This document shows, one piece after another, positions 22,863 to 35,939 of a stretch of DNA of 64,000 bases; positions within the stretch are counted from its first letter, which is position 1, and each line of letters opens with the position of its first letter. The notes beneath the pieces were generated by a model. That model saw only the letters and a program-made list of their open reading frames with translations, was not told the DNA's origin and made no database searches. Origin of the DNA: Juglans regia (Eukaryota > Streptophyta > Magnoliopsida > Fagales > Juglandaceae); assembly GCF_001411555.2 (NCBI RefSeq), contig NC_049911.1, positions 1,054,001-1,118,000 on the forward strand, read 5' to 3'. The position numbers and the translations under genes are program-made.

Positions 22863-23061
22863 CTGAGGCAAGATCTGCATTGTCGTTACCTAAACTTGAT
22901 GTGTGTTATGTTCCTATCCTCCAAGCTTGCCTTTTTAGCATATAAAAAATCTATAAAAAATGTTGTTAAAAGAATAAAAAACGGAGCCGCAACAATAAAT
23001 TGTAATTCTACGTATCATTTTCATTTCCAAATGCAGAAAATCTTGAATTCAATGTCGTTAT
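22863..23061. other. DRB-NOP58 spacer, left part
   Basis: This matches 565-757 of unit 1 (GATCTGCATTGTC onward) and carries no gene. It ends with GTTAT (23057-23061), the left target duplication of the Copia element. Confidence 0.75.
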
Positions 23062-23486
23062 TGTTGGGTTTTGCTCCTTTGTGTGAATCCCACATCGATG
23101 GGAGAAAAATAAGAAGAAGGCCCCATGGCCTATAAAAATAAGGTTTAGCCTCTTAGTTAATTACACTAAGTCATAAGCTTAATTAGTAACTTGTGACTCT
23201 AAGAAAATTCATCTATTATCTTTTTTATGTAAAACAGAAAAAGGTAAGAGTTAAAGTTTTGCTAGTGGGGAAGCTCTGTAGGTGTCATTTGGGGTGAGGA
23301 GAAAAATTGTGTGATTGTAATAATTTTTCACATAGTTTATTTTCTTCTCTGGGTCTGGTGGTTTTTTCTCATGTTTTGGGAGTTTCCACATAAATTCTTG
23401 TGTTGTTATTATTTCTCTATTTTTCTTCATATTTCACCAAATGGTGGATCCTAAGGGGTGAATTTGGGAGGTCCAAATTCCTAACA
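23062..23486 (+). repeat. Copia 5' LTR
   Basis: 425 bp, TG...CA ends. It contains a TATA-like CCTATAAAAATAAG near 23130. It differs from the 3' LTR at several positions, so the insertion is not recent. Confidence 0.88.
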
Positions 23487-23714
23487 AGTGGCATAAGAGC
23501 CACTAGGTTCTTTTTGGTGGGTGGAGTTTTTATGTGGTAGCGTGGATACGTATAGTCTAAAGAGGTTCTGTCTAGGAGATTGGTATTTAAGTGGTCCAGT
23601 ATGACTCTCCAATGTTTCTTGGGAACCTTGAAGTTCTGACTATGAAAGAATAATCTTTCATGGGAACTTACTTAGTGAGTACTATTCATTTCTACGGTAA
23701 AATTCATCGAGGCA

Positions 23715-24575
23715 ATGTCAGGAAGTAAGAGTTCAAATCCTATTAGATATGAGGTAGTGAAATTTGATGGGAGAATCAATTTTGGCTTGTGGCAAGTTTG
23801 AGTCAAGGATGTATTGATTCAATCAGGATTACACAAGGCATTGAAGAGCAGACCAACCCCTGAAGTCAGTAGCGACACTAACGTGATTAATGAAACAAAT
23901 AGCAGATCTGTAATGAGCGATGAAGAATGAGAAGATCTGGATTTGAGAGCAGCAAGTGCGATACGTCTGTGCTTGGCCAAGAATGTTCTTGCAAATATAC
24001 ATGAAATATCTACGTCAAAGGAACTCTGGAAAAAGCTCGAAGAGTTGTATTAGACGAAAGACGTCTCAAATCGGGTGTACCTGAAGGAGCAGTTTCATAC
24101 ACTGCGGATGAGTGAATGTAATACTATTTCAGATCATTTAAGTGCTCTCAATGGCATTGTCTCTGAGTTAGAATCTATTTGAGTTAAAATTGATTATGAG
24201 GATCAAGCATTGAGGCTCATCTGGTCTCTTCCACCTTCCTATGAGCATATGAAACCTATTTTGATACATGAGAAGGAGAAAATAATTTTTCAGAGGTTAC
24301 CAGTAAACTCTTTTCTGAAGAAAGAATACTATGTGGTCAAAGAAATGGTCCACCTGGAAACTTAGCATTGGTAGTAGCTGGTAATGGGAAGAATAATAAC
24401 TCCATGAAGATGAAAGTAGTCTGCTAGGGGTATGGACAATCTGGGCACATCAAGAAAATTTGTCCAAGAGAAGGAGCAGGTCCGGCAAGTGGCTCCAAGT
24501 CAGTAAATGGAGATACTGGTAATAAAACTAACATTGTGTCTCTCTCCATGGAAGACGATGTCTGTTAAAGAGACA
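23715..24575 (+). pseudogene. Copia gag remnant
   Basis: The start is MSGSKSSNPIRYEVVKFDGR. A Copia-type gag (UBN2-like) region follows, with LWKKLEELY, VYLKEQFHTLRMSE and the DYEDQALRLIWSLPPSYEH stretch. A degenerate zinc knuckle lies at about 24421-24465 (GYGQSGHIKKICP), where the second Cys is Tyr and a stop replaces a neighbouring residue. There are several in-frame stops (for example after NFGLWQV and SDEE). It cannot make a full gag. Confidence 0.8.
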
Positions 24576-24610
24576 TGTACATCCTCATGGCATGTCGCTA
24601 ATTCCCAAAG

Positions 24611-26927
24611 TTGCCATGATAGATGATGTGTTAATGTTAGCGGGTCCACAAGTTTGTACATAGGCATTGGTTTGGCATTAATGTAGGGTGTGTGGTGGAA
24701 ATTTATGTCGAAGACTGATGAACTTCTAGGAAAGCCAAACGTGGAAGTTGCACCATAATTTTTCAACAAGGTTATTTTCGACATGGGCCGAAATTGAAAT
24801 ACTTGAAATTAGTTTATTCTGAGTGGGTATGCTTTTATGGTGGAGCATGATAGTAGAAGTTATGAAGATCTTTATTGCGATGGAGCGTGGCTGTGGGATC
24901 AGCCAAAATCGCAAGGTGCAGATTGTTGGGTTTTGCTCATTTGTGTGAATCCTACATCGGTGGGAGAAAAATAAGGAGGAGGCCCCATGGCCTATAAAAA
25001 GGAGGCTTAGCTTCTTAGTTAATTACACAAAGTCATAAGCTTAATTAGTAACTTATGACTCTAAGAAAATTCCTCTATTATCATTTTCTTGTAAAAAGGA
25101 AAAGATGTGAGAGTTAAAATTTTGCTAGTGGGGAAGTTTTGTGGGTGTCATTTGGGGTAAGGAGAAAAATTGTGTAATTGTAATAATTTTTCACATAGTA
25201 TATTTTATTCTTTGGGTCTGGTGGTTTTTTTCTCCTGTTTTAGGAGTTTCCACGTAAATTCTTGTGTTATTATTATTTCGCTGTTTTTTTTCATATTTCA
25301 CCAAAGGATGGTGGATCTTAGGAGGTGAATTTGGGAGGTCCAAATTCCTAACAGTTATGGCATCAGATTCCCTCATACAAAATATATCGTAGAAGTTTCA
25401 CTATATTGAACTGACGCTTACAAGTTGATAGAAGAGTTGTCATCAACAACAAGCCCTCTACATGCAGACACTTAATCAGTTTGTGGCCTTTCAGCTTAAG
25501 ACTGATAAGCTGAGATCGAAATGCATGAGAATCCCAACTGCTGTTTTTAAGTTCTAGATTTCATCACATTAGTATTTAGATATTTTTATATTTTTATGAA
25601 TATATCATTCCACCGACAAAGCATACCGAAAAAGTGTATCGAATAATTCTTTTTTATAAATATTTGTGTATATTTTTTTAAAAAAATACACACATGCTTT
25701 TTAAAAAAAATACAATACACGATTCAATACCCAATTCAATACACATTGTCGCTTGCCCTAGTACCACCTTAGTGTTTTCGTATTTTTATAAAAAAAATAT
25801 ATATATATCTATTTATAAATCAGTGTGGATAACATATATAGCAATGCTCATATTATAATTTGAATTGTAAAAAAATAAAAAAATAAAAAAAATAAAATTT
25901 GAATCTTATAAATTAAAGTTTACATTTTAAATGATATCAATAACTAATTTATGAATAATTCATTTTGTAGCAGTAAAGTTTTTTATTTTAAATATTTTCA
26001 TTGTAATTATATTAGTTGACGTGACATATTTTAAATGATTTTACATGTCAACCATTTAAACAGACAATCATTTAAGCTAAAACTTAGGATAAAAAAATCA
26101 TTTATCTTGGTTCTATTAAAGTATTATGGTTCAAAACAAAACTGTAACAACTACAATAAGTCAATCAACCTACCAATAGGCAATATCAAAACTTACTCTC
26201 TCCTAACACTTTCCTAACCAATTGGAAAAATTATATTATTAGGTTTATCTCGATGATATAACCTCTACATTGTTGACATATTAGATTACAAAAAATTAAA
26301 TCAATTTTTTTATTTTATTTTACCATAAGTCTATTCACTGGCTTGTTAATACTAGTATAGGACATGCAACAACAAAAGGAATATTTATAACTTTTAAATC
26401 CAAACATTTATTATCTTAACTTAATTTTTACTACTAAATTAAAAACAATGATGATGTGGCAAAATCCTTATTATCAAAACGGAAAAGAGAAATGATAGTT
26501 GCAGTCGTGAGTACGCAAGCGCCGTGTAATCACTTTGAGAAAAGTAAATAAATATGAGATTCACATGAAAAAAATTAATTTTTTAATAGTGAACCAAACT
26601 ATTTTTCAAAGCGATTGCATGATACTTACACATTCCATGAATGTATATAGGATTACTCAACGAAAAATAGTGGTTAATAGTTTAAATAATCCACTATAGA
26701 ATATCTTTGACAATGAATACAAATATAACTATAGATTTATGATTGGCCTATAGTTAAGGTCGTTGCAAGTTTTGTCCAACATTATATTTTGCCCTAAATT
26801 AAAAAGAGTTTTTCTATTTACAAGTCGGTATATAAAACATATTATCAATATTAGTTGCATGATATAATTTGATTTAAAAGAAGAAAAAAATTTAAATTTA
26901 AATATTAAAATCGTATAAATTATGGGG
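24611..26927. repeat. 2.3-kb tandem duplication, copy 1
   Basis: This copy runs from the last part of the Copia interior through the 3' LTR and about 1.57 kb of AT-rich flank. It repeats at 26938-29255 with only a few differences seen (for example GACTGATAAG/GACTAATAAG and TTTCATCAC/TTTCTTCAC, plus A-run length). The flank carries no gene; identical small frames in both copies are chance. Confidence 0.92.
24924..25353 (+). repeat. Copia 3' LTR
   Basis: 430 bp, TG...CA ends, followed by the target duplication GTTAT. It is the parent of the third LTR at 27251-27680. Confidence 0.9.
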
Positions 26928-26937
26928 CTAGAATGGG

Positions 26938-29255
26938 TTGCCATGATAGATGATGTGTTAATGTTAGCGGGTCCACAAGTTTGTACATAGGCATTGGTTT
27001 GGCATTAATGTAGGGTGTGTGGTGGAAATTTATGTCGAAGACTGATGAACTTCTAGGAAAGCCAAACGTGGAAGTTGCACCATAATTTTTCAACAAGGTT
27101 ATTTTCGACATGGGCCGAAATTGAAATACTTGAAATTAGTTTATTCTGAGTGGGTATGCTTTTATGGTGGAGCATGATAGTAGAAGTTATGAAGATCTTT
27201 ATTGCGATGGAGCGTGGCTGTGGGATCAGCCAAAATCGCAAGGTGCAGATTGTTGGGTTTTGCTCATTTGTGTGAATCCTACATCGGTGGGAGAAAAATA
27301 AGGAGGAGGCCCCATGGCCTATAAAAAGGAGGCTTAGCTTCTTAGTTAATTACACAAAGTCATAAGCTTAATTAGTAACTTATGACTCTAAGAAAATTCC
27401 TCTATTATCATTTTCTTGTAAAAAGGAAAAGATGTGAGAGTTAAAATTTTGCTAGTGGGGAAGTTTTGTGGGTGTCATTTGGGGTAAGGAGAAAAATTGT
27501 GTAATTGTAATAATTTTTCACATAGTATATTTTATTCTTTGGGTCTGGTGGTTTTTTTCTCCTGTTTTAGGAGTTTCCACGTAAATTCTTGTGTTATTAT
27601 TATTTCGCTGTTTTTTTTCATATTTCACCAAAGGATGGTGGATCTTAGGAGGTGAATTTGGGAGGTCCAAATTCCTAACAGTTATGGCATCAGATTCCCT
27701 CATACAAAATATATCGTAGAAGTTTCACTATATTGAACTGACGCTTACAAGTTGATAGAAGAGTTGTCATCAACAACAAGCCCTCTACATGCAGACACTT
27801 AATCAGTTTGTGGCCTTTCAGCTTAAGACTAATAAGCTGAGATCGAAATGCATGAGAATCCCAACTGCTGTTTTTAAGTTCTAGATTTCTTCACATTAGT
27901 ATTTAGATATTTTTATATTTTTATGAATATATCATTCCACCGACAAAGCATACCGAAAAAGTGTATCGAATAATTCTTTTTTATAAATATTTGTGTATAT
28001 TTTTTTAAAAAAATACACACATGCTTTTTAAAAAAAATACAATACACGATTCAATACCCAATTCAATACACATTGTCGCTTGCCCTAGTACCACCTTAGT
28101 GTTTTCGTATTTTTATAAAAAAAAATATATATATATCTATTTATAAATCAGTGTGGATAACATATATAGCAATGCTCATATTATAATTTGAATTGTAAAA
28201 AAATAAAAAAATAAAAAAAATAAAATTTGAATCTTATAAATTAAAGTTTACATTTTAAATGATATCAATAACTAATTTATGAATAATTCATTTTGTAGCA
28301 GTAAAGTTTTTTATTTTAAATATTTTCATTGTAATTATATTAGTTGACGTGACATATTTTAAATGATTTTACATGTCAACCATTTAAACAGACAATCATT
28401 TAAGCTAAAACTTAGGATAAAAAAATCATTTATCTTGGTTCTATTAAAGTATTATGGTTCAAAACAAAACTGTAACAACTACAATAAGTCAATCAACCTA
28501 CCAATAGGCAATATCAAAACTTACTCTCTCCTAACACTTTCCTAACCAATTGGAAAAATTATATTATTAGGTTTATCTCGATGATATAACCTCTACATTG
28601 TTGACATATTAGATTACAAAAAATTAAATCAATTTTTTTATTTTATTTTACCATAAGTCTATTCACTGGCTTGTTAATACTAGTATAGGACATGCAACAA
28701 CAAAAGGAATATTTATAACTTTTAAATCCAAACATTTATTATCTTAACTTAATTTTTACTACTAAATTAAAAACAATGATGATGTGGCAAAATCCTTATT
28801 ATCAAAACGGAAAAGAGAAATGATAGTTGCAGTCGTGAGTACGCAAGCGCCGTGTAATCACTTTGAGAAAAGTAAATAAATATGAGATTCACATGAAAAA
28901 AATTAATTTTTTAATAGTGAACCAAACTATTTTTCAAAGCGATTGCATGATACTTACACATTCCATGAATGTATATAGGATTACTCAACGAAAAATAGTG
29001 GTTAATAGTTTAAATAATCCACTATAGAATATCTTTGACAATGAATACAAATATAACTATAGATTTATGATTGGCCTATAGTTAAGGTCGTTGCAAGTTT
29101 TGTCCAACATTATATTTTGCCCTAAATTAAAAAGAGTTTTTCTATTTACAAGTCGGTATATAAAACATATTATCAATATTAGTTGCATGATATAATTTGA
29201 TTTAAAAGAAGAAAAAAATTTAAATTTAAATATTAAAATCGTATAAATTATGGGG
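26938..29255. repeat. 2.3-kb tandem duplication, copy 2
   Basis: This copy starts mid-element (TTGCCATGATAGATG) and so holds a 5'-truncated Copia end with a full LTR, followed by the same AT-rich flank. The junction with copy 1 contains 12 nt, CTAGAATGGGTT (26928-26939), that match 29393-29404 downstream. After copy 2 the sequence passes into the NOP58-B upstream region. Confidence 0.92.
27251..27680 (+). repeat. third Copia LTR (in tandem copy 2)
   Basis: A 430-bp LTR followed by GTTAT. It is an orphan product of the segmental copy, not a separate insertion: its left neighbour is element interior and no left target duplication precedes it. Confidence 0.88.
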
Positions 29256-29380
29256 ATAGTATATTTTATGCATTAGCTTGCAAATAAATAAATAAACTCA
29301 ATTAAAAAGGAGTCAAGTATTTATGTAATGTATTTGACATCGAAAAAACAAAAACTTTGGATGATAGTATTGGGCTCTGC

Positions 29381-29489
29381 TGGGCCGCTGGGCTAGAATG
29401 GGTTTGAGAATTGGAAACCTGAAGCCCGGCTCAGCTTTTCATCTATAATTATCAAATAACAAAAGCTCACCTAAAGGCTTAAACCCTAA
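29381..29489 (+). promoter_or_regulatory. NOP58-B promoter elements: site II (TGGGCC) and telo-box
   Basis: TGGGCC at 29381-29386 matches the core of site II elements bound by TCP factors, and AAACCCTAA at 29481-29489 is a telo-box. The pair is common upstream of plant ribosomal and nucleolar genes. The telo-box is shared with copy A, but the matching stretch in A (1160-1185) has lost TGGGCC. A 5' UTR exon probably ends near 29571 (AGAG/GTATG). Confidence 0.6.
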
Positions 29490-29820
29490 CCCAGACCCTC
29501 CCTTTCCTTCCTCTTCTCACTCCTTTTTCTTCTCCGCCTCCTCTTCTCGCACAAACGCAGGCAGAAACAGAGGTATGAAATTGGCACCTCTCTTTTGTTT
29601 GCCAAACCTTAGGCTCTCCCGCCCCTTCTCTTCCTCTTCATATCCCTTATGCATTTGCTTTGATGAATATGTGCAGGGGGTATTTGGCTTATTTACGTAT
29701 TATATTATGCAAGATTTTTTCCAAGCTCGAGTTGGGTTGTGTTCCGTTTCTGCATGTAGCTAGTTTGAGTGAACAAGGAGCTGACTTTTTGTGTGTTGGG
29801 GTTTTTCAGGAAGTTGAAGA

Positions 29821-32800
29821 ATGATTCTGTTGTTTGAAACTCCGGCGGGTTTCGCGCTCTTCAAGGTTTTGGATGAAAAGAAGCTCAACAAAGTTGAGGT
29901 ATATATATACATTCAAACTTCTTATGCGCGCTTTGATTGGTTGCTGAGAAAAGTGGAGGAAAATTTTGTCCAATGTTTGGATTTACGACTTATATTTGGT
30001 TTTCAAATAATGGAACGTTTACCTCGAGAGAACAAGTCTTTTTCTTTTCTATCGGGCTAAGTTCATTACTTTATTATTTGAGGCTGACTTATATAATTGT
30101 GATGCAGGACCTGTGGAAGGAGTTTTCCAGTGCTGAGACAGCTAGACAGGTAATATCTCTCTGCCTATTTCTTGTTTTCTCTGTTGATTAAAAAGAATCG
30201 TCCATACTTCCCTTAAAAATTATCCTTTGGCGTGAAAATAATACCCATTATAAACTTTTGTTTAAATTGGGCATCTTGATTTCATATTCGTAATCTATCT
30301 TAGTGATGAATCTCTTTTTTGGTTTTGGTCATTAAACTTTAGGTGGTGAAGCTGAAAGCATTTTCCAAGTTTGAGAATACGGCAGAAGCTTTGGAAGCAG
30401 CGACCCTATTGATTGATAGCAAACCCAGCAAGGGATTGCGGAAGTTCTTGCGTGCACACTGCAGTGGTGAAACATTGGCTGTGGCTGATTCAAAGCTTGG
30501 GAACATCATTAAGGACAAACTGGTATGTTGGGAACTTGCTGATGATAGGCTAACGTGTAATAGAATTTAGTTTTTGTTTTAGATTTTTTTTTTAAAGTCA
30601 GTGTGATTATTGTATTGCAGAAAATAGAATGCGTCCACAGCCAGGCTGTTATGGAGTTGATGAGAGGTGTAAGACATCAGATGACCGAGCTCATATCTGG
30701 CCTCGGTGTTCAAGATTTTGCACCAATGAGTTTGGGTTTATCTCATAGCTTATCTAGATACAAGCTGAAGTTCAGTGCTGATAAGGTGTGTTTCTTTATT
30801 TGTTTAATAAGTGGTCTTTAAAGACAACAATAAAGAATGTGAACTTCTTTGAATGTATAGTTTATTATGGTTGAGTTAAAAATTTGGTTCTTCTTAAAGT
30901 TGGGTGTACAAATTTTTGGTGAACCGACTGTGGACCTGTTGTCTATTTACAGCTTGAAACCTTACTTATAGTTTGTGAACTTGTGACTTAGTTGATTTAT
31001 TTCTTTAATGTTAATTCTTGAGAAAATGGGTTAGAGCAATCTATGATAATGACAATTTCAATTTCAGTCTGTACTAGTTTCAATTGAGCGGCAACACCCT
31101 AGATTTGTCATGAGAGGGGGCTCCAATTGTAACTTGACTACTTCCTTTGGAATATAAGCCTAGATGTGGCTTTATATTTCCTTGAGTTGTTTAAAATTGT
31201 ATCAAAGTCATTCTCCAGCCACACTACTTGAGTGAGAGAAGTTGCTGTGGTTCATAATGATTCCCAGGCACTTGAATTGTAACTTGAGTAGTATGGGTGT
31301 AAAAACCCAAATGTGGCTTGGCCTTTCATAGGGTCGTTACAGTGCCATGTTTCTAAGATAAATTTCCATCCCTTAATGACCGGTGATAATCAGCATTTTC
31401 TTGAATAACTGATGGGAATGGCTATTTTCTTGAATATGTGGTAACTTCAATTTTGCAGGTATGTTGTATTTTTAACTCATTTATATATTGCTTGTTTTCT
31501 AGGTGGATACAATGATCATTCAGGCCATTGGGTTGCTTGATGACCTTGATAAAGAGCTGAATACATATGCAATGAGGGTTCGAGAATGGTATGGTTGGCA
31601 TTTTCCTGAGTTGACTAAGATTGTCGCAGATAACATCCATTATGCCAAGACAGTGAAGCTCATGGGTGACCGGGTTAATGCTGCAAAGCTTGATTTTTCT
31701 GAGGTGGAATTGCTTAGTTTCTTTTTGAAGTATATAAAGATGTTCCTATGGTTTGTCCCTTTTGTACCACTTAACCTAGTAGAAGTCTGAATCCAAGTCC
31801 AATCCATTTCCTTTTTTTTTTTTTTTTTAAATTCAATCCCATCCCAAAAGCTGAACATATTGGTAAAGGGGATTCTGATGAGCAATCATACAGTCAAAGA
31901 GTTACTTTAGAGCATATAGTCTCACGGTTTAACAAACAGAGCTCACTATTAAAATTCTTATATAACTGTGAAAAAACATGATATCGTGGGCAATAATTGC
32001 AATATGTTTTTACTCTGATAAAGAATGAAGATGATGCTTACCTATAAAAAAATAATGAAGATAATACTCTTAGAAGTTTCTTTTGTTTTGATTCCTCAAA
32101 ATATTGCAGATATGTCATGTGTACTTGGGCTTTTGCCCATCTTTATGATCAATAAAATCTAATTTACCGATATATATATATATATATATTGCAGATATTG
32201 TCAGATGAGGTTGAGACAGAATTAAAGGAAGCTGCTATGATATCAATGGGAACTGAAATTAGTGACCTTGATTTGGTTAATATCAAAGAACTCTGTGACC
32301 AGGTTCTCTCTCTTTCCGAGTACAGAGCTCAGCTCTATGAATATTTAAAAAACAGGATGAACATGATCGCACCAAATTTGACTGTCCTTGTTGGGGAGCT
32401 TGTTGGTGCTCGCCTCATTGCCCATGGGGGCAGTTTACTGAATCTTTCAAAGCAGCCTGGTAGCACGATTCAGATTCTTGGTGCTGAAAAGGCTCTCTTC
32501 AGAGCATTGAAAACTAAGCATGCTACTCCCAAATATGGGCTTATCTACCATGCCTCATTGGTTGGTCAGGCACCACCAAAGTTTAAGGGGAAGATTTCTC
32601 GGTCACTTGCTGCGAAAACTGCATTAGCAATTAGATATGATGCGCTTGGAGATAGTCAAGATAATTCCTTGGGCCTGGAGAACCGAGCAAAGGTACTCAC
32701 TCCACACAAATTTGTCTGGCACTTGCATGATCTTTTTATTGAAACATTTTCTTTAATTGACAGGTTGAGGCACGTTTAAGGAATCTTGAAGGTAGAGAAT

Positions 32801-33435
32801 TGGGTCGCTTTTCTGGGTCAGCTAAAGGCAAACCTAAGATAGAAGTCTATGACAAGGATCGAAAGAAGGGAGCTGGGGGATTGATAACTGCTGCCAAGGT
32901 CTAAAATTATTTTTTAGCATATGATACATAGATTTTGCCCCTTGTTGTCTGGTGTTCATTAGCTCTTCTGTTTTTTTTTTTTTTTTTAATGTAGACATAT
33001 AATCCTTCTGCGGATTCTGTTCTCGGGCAAATGGCAAATACCGCTGCTGACAATGGTGAGGTCCCAAAGAAGAGGAAAGCAGAGGAGCCTACTCCGACTG
33101 AGGAAGCAGTTGAGGCTCCTGCTACTAGTAAGAAGGAGAAGAAGAAAAAGGAAAAGAAAGAGAAGAAGAAAGTTGATGAGGCAGAAACGGCCGTGCCAAT
33201 TGATGGGAATGAGCATGCCGAAGAAGAAGAGGCGGGGACAAAAGAAAAGAAGAAGAAGAAGAAGAAGAAGAAACATTCGGATGTGGATGCTGTGGCACAG
33301 AACGGGGATGAGAATGTTGATTCCATTGACAAGGAGGAGAAGAAGAAGAAGAAGAAAAGAAAACATGCTGAACAAGAAGAATCAGCTGAATTGCCAAGCA
33401 AGACTAAAAAGAAAAAGAAGAAAAGCGAGGATTGA
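29821..33435 (+). CDS. NOP58: NOP58/NOP5 box C/D snoRNP core protein, copy B
   Basis: Eight exons at the same boundaries as copy A: 29821-29898, 30108-30149, 30343-30522, 30621-30785, 31503-31703, 32195-32692, 32764-32898 and 32995-33435. They splice in frame to 579 residues. Domains are as in copy A: NOP5 N-terminal domain, coiled coil with Nop domain, Lys/Glu-rich tail (one extra Lys here). It differs from copy A at about 15 residues, mostly conservative or in the tail (for example DEKKL for DEGKL, NTAEA for NTSEA, VHSQ for VHNQ). Both copies are open, so both may be expressed. It keeps the ancestral LINE tail at the exon 6 acceptor but lacks the SINE and the 56-bp LINE tail of copy A's intron 4. 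Confidence 0.95.
32114..32185 (+). mobile_element. LINE tail with duplicated splice acceptor (NOP58-B)
   Basis: ATATTGCAGATAT lies at 32101-32113 and 32186-32198. The intervening 72 bp is a LINE 3' end (GTGTACTTGGGCTTTTGCCC, then an (AT)n tail). The decoy AG is at 32108-32109 and the true acceptor at 32193-32194. It is the same insertion as in copy A. Confidence 0.82.
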
Positions 33436-35267
33436 ATAGGTCTGGATGGCAACCAAACAATTTTGGTTAAAATTAGGTGGAAAATCGGTACTTTGATCTG
33501 TAAAATAACATTTTCATTGCTTTTTCCTGTTTCTATTGTTGGGTATTTAAGTTTTTTGTAGTGCATTCTCTAACATCTGTGGACATGAATGCACGAAGTT
33601 GATTTGGGAGAGGATGACAGAATTAATATTTGGCGATATTACTTGAATGAATCGATAATGGTTTCTGGTTTATTTCTCTCTGTCCATTTCCTATTAACAA
33701 AAAATGGTTTCGTGTCCTTCACAAGAATTCTGCACCCACTGTAGTTAGACTTCATTCCTGACTAATCCAATATAAATAGAGCCTTGCAAACCTGTAATTT
33801 TCCATCTTATCACAATGTAATTTCTCTTTCTTTTCTTTTCTTTTCTTTTCTTTTTGCTTGGTAATTAGCTCATGCACTACTTGGTATGACTTTACCCAAA
33901 AAGAAAAATGAATTTCCATCCCTACTCTCTCTTATTGGTTATTGGAACGAGTTTTGACTTGGAATTAGTTTTGGCTGTGAAAGGTTTGAAAATTGTGTAA
34001 TTTGTAAATCGCCAATTATATGTGAACACTACCGTGAATTAGGAGAAAATTGGTAACCCAACAAAATAATAATAATAATAATAATTCGTAAGAAAATCTT
34101 TGCCAACAAATTTAGATAAATGGTTAGAAATAAACAGGTAATTAAAAAAAATTCAGTGAAGTTCATCATCATTTTCTAAACTTGATTTATTCATTATTTT
34201 AAAAAGAGTGTGCGAGATTTATATATTCTAAAACTGTATATAACATTTCTTATAGATAAATTATTTTTAACATCTTTTACAATAAATTATATGAATTATT
34301 ATTTTTTCGAAACCATTTCATTTCAATTGTACTAAAATTAGTATGCAACACAATACATCGTGGCTTTTTAGAGTATTGATATTGGCTTCATCAAAAGCTT
34401 AGCTAAATATAAAATATGATGAATTTTATCAAAAGATATGCATTGGATTAGTCAAAGAGATAAATGTAAAATTTTAAACTACAGTAAATGTATAAGTTTC
34501 TTCAAATTTGAAGGGCTACTGTTCACTCATCAAATCTATTTTGTATTCACTTTTAATTTTCAATAGTTTTTTTTATTCACATTTAATCTACAACTGTCTT
34601 GTAATAATAATGTAAGAATTAAATTAAATTATTAATTAACATATGATTAATGTAATTATAAAATATGAAAAATAAAATAAAATATTATTATTAAAAAAAT
34701 AATATTATATTATTATTTTGTAATAGCTAATTCAATGTAAAATTATAGATAAAAAAATTTTAAATATATAAAAAATATATACTTTTTATCAAAATTTAAA
34801 AATAAATTTAATAATGCTAGTGCTCTTAATACGTTATTAGTAGATGAAGTCCCAGAAATCTGCTGGATTTTGTCTTTATCTGTTTGGTGCTTCAAGAATT
34901 GAGAATTATTATAGAATATAAAACGTTTTTACAATTTTTTTTTAGGCCAATACTTTACTCATTTCGAACACCTTCTACTAATTTTGTGTTTGTACAAATA
35001 ATCTATACATAAGTTATTATTTATTTTTATATTATTTATTTATTAATTTTTTATAAAGTGTAGAGTATTTTTTATAAAATATGAGAGCGGTTTTTGTTAG
35101 GTATTAATAATGAATAGTAATTGATAATAATTATTTTTTTAATTTATTTTTTAAAATTTGAAGTAGATTTATTTTTTTAAACAGAGGAAAAAGAAAAAGA
35201 AAAATAAAAATAGCTCAATTTTCGCCCGTCTATCAAGGAACTGATCCACGATTCCATGCCGTATGTG
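33436..35267. other. NOP58-B 3' flank and AT-rich spacer
   Basis: Positions 33436-33790 match the 3' flank of NOP58-A. A (TTTTC)n run lies at about 33826-33855. From 33860 to about 35160 the sequence is AT-rich, with (AAT)n near 34066-34083. No gene, RNA gene or clear transposon was found. Confidence 0.6.
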
Positions 35268-35284
35268 AGAAGAGAAGAGAAGAG

Positions 35285-35318
<34 letters not shown>
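35268..35318 (+). repeat. (GA)n tract near the kinase transcription start
   Basis: GAGAA units pass into a run of AG dinucleotides (about 35289-35316). It lies about 150 bp before a probable 5' UTR donor (CACT/GTAAGT near 35471). GA tracts near starts can bind plant BBR/BPC factors; that role is inferred. Confidence 0.6.
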
Positions 35319-35321
<3 letters not shown>

Positions 35322-35939
35322 ATACAGGAGGGTTTGACTTTTCTGAAATAGGACGATCTCTGCTACTCTTTTTATTCCTCTTCTTGTCTGGGGTGATAGA
35401 AAAGACGGCACAAGATACCAAAACTAAACAGACTCGGGGATCACTGTTTGTATAACTAAGATTTGATCACTGTAAGTCTCTCTCTATTCCACTCTTAGCT
35501 AATCTTTGATTCCCCAACAACTCATTTCCCTTTCATATATCACTTTTAATGCTCTCTGTCGCGCTTTTTTTTGGATGCCCAGATCAACTCTTGGCTCCAT
35601 ATGAATCGTGGAGGCTCCGAACCTTTGAAATTTGAATTTAAAGTGATTGTATTTGTCTTTCTTGTATGTTCGAATGATTTGATTTCCTTTTAGTCATACG
35701 CCTTTATTTTATCATAGATATGCTTCTTTATGCGCAAATGATATCGATCAATTGAAGTTCTTATCACGCGATGTTTTTGGATCGTATTGTAAGATATAGA
35801 GTTGATTTTAAGTCGTTGACTCTTGAAGTTACGTATGTAGGTCAATTGGTAATTTTTAGTGATGATTCAGTATAACTGAAGGTCTCATGTATGTGTATGT
35901 GTGTAGAACATGTTGAGCAATGAGGCTTAGATTAAAGAA

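Larger units (their letters stand above)
23062..25353 (+). mobile_element. pol-less Copia LTR retrotransposon
   Basis: Two LTRs (23062-23486 and 24924-25353, TGTTGGG...CTAACA) bound a 1.44-kb interior. The target duplication GTTAT lies at 23057-23061 and 25354-25358. Unit 1 keeps the uninterrupted target (about 753-766, CGTTATGGCATC). A primer-binding site close to TGGTATCAGAGCC, complementary to initiator Met tRNA, sits at 23489-23501. The 3' LTR is preceded by AAGGTGCAGAT, a degenerate Copia polypurine region. The interior carries only a gag remnant; protease, integrase, reverse transcriptase and RNase H are missing, so it is a non-autonomous derivative. Confidence 0.9.

Noticed and set aside
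24500..24914. Two minus-strand frames duplicated exactly at 26920-27241
   Set aside because: Their conservation reflects the recent DNA duplication; they lie antisense in Copia interior and show no protein signature.
27251..27680. Independent solo LTR
   Set aside because: It is part of the 2.3-kb tandem copy; element interior precedes it and no left target duplication is present.
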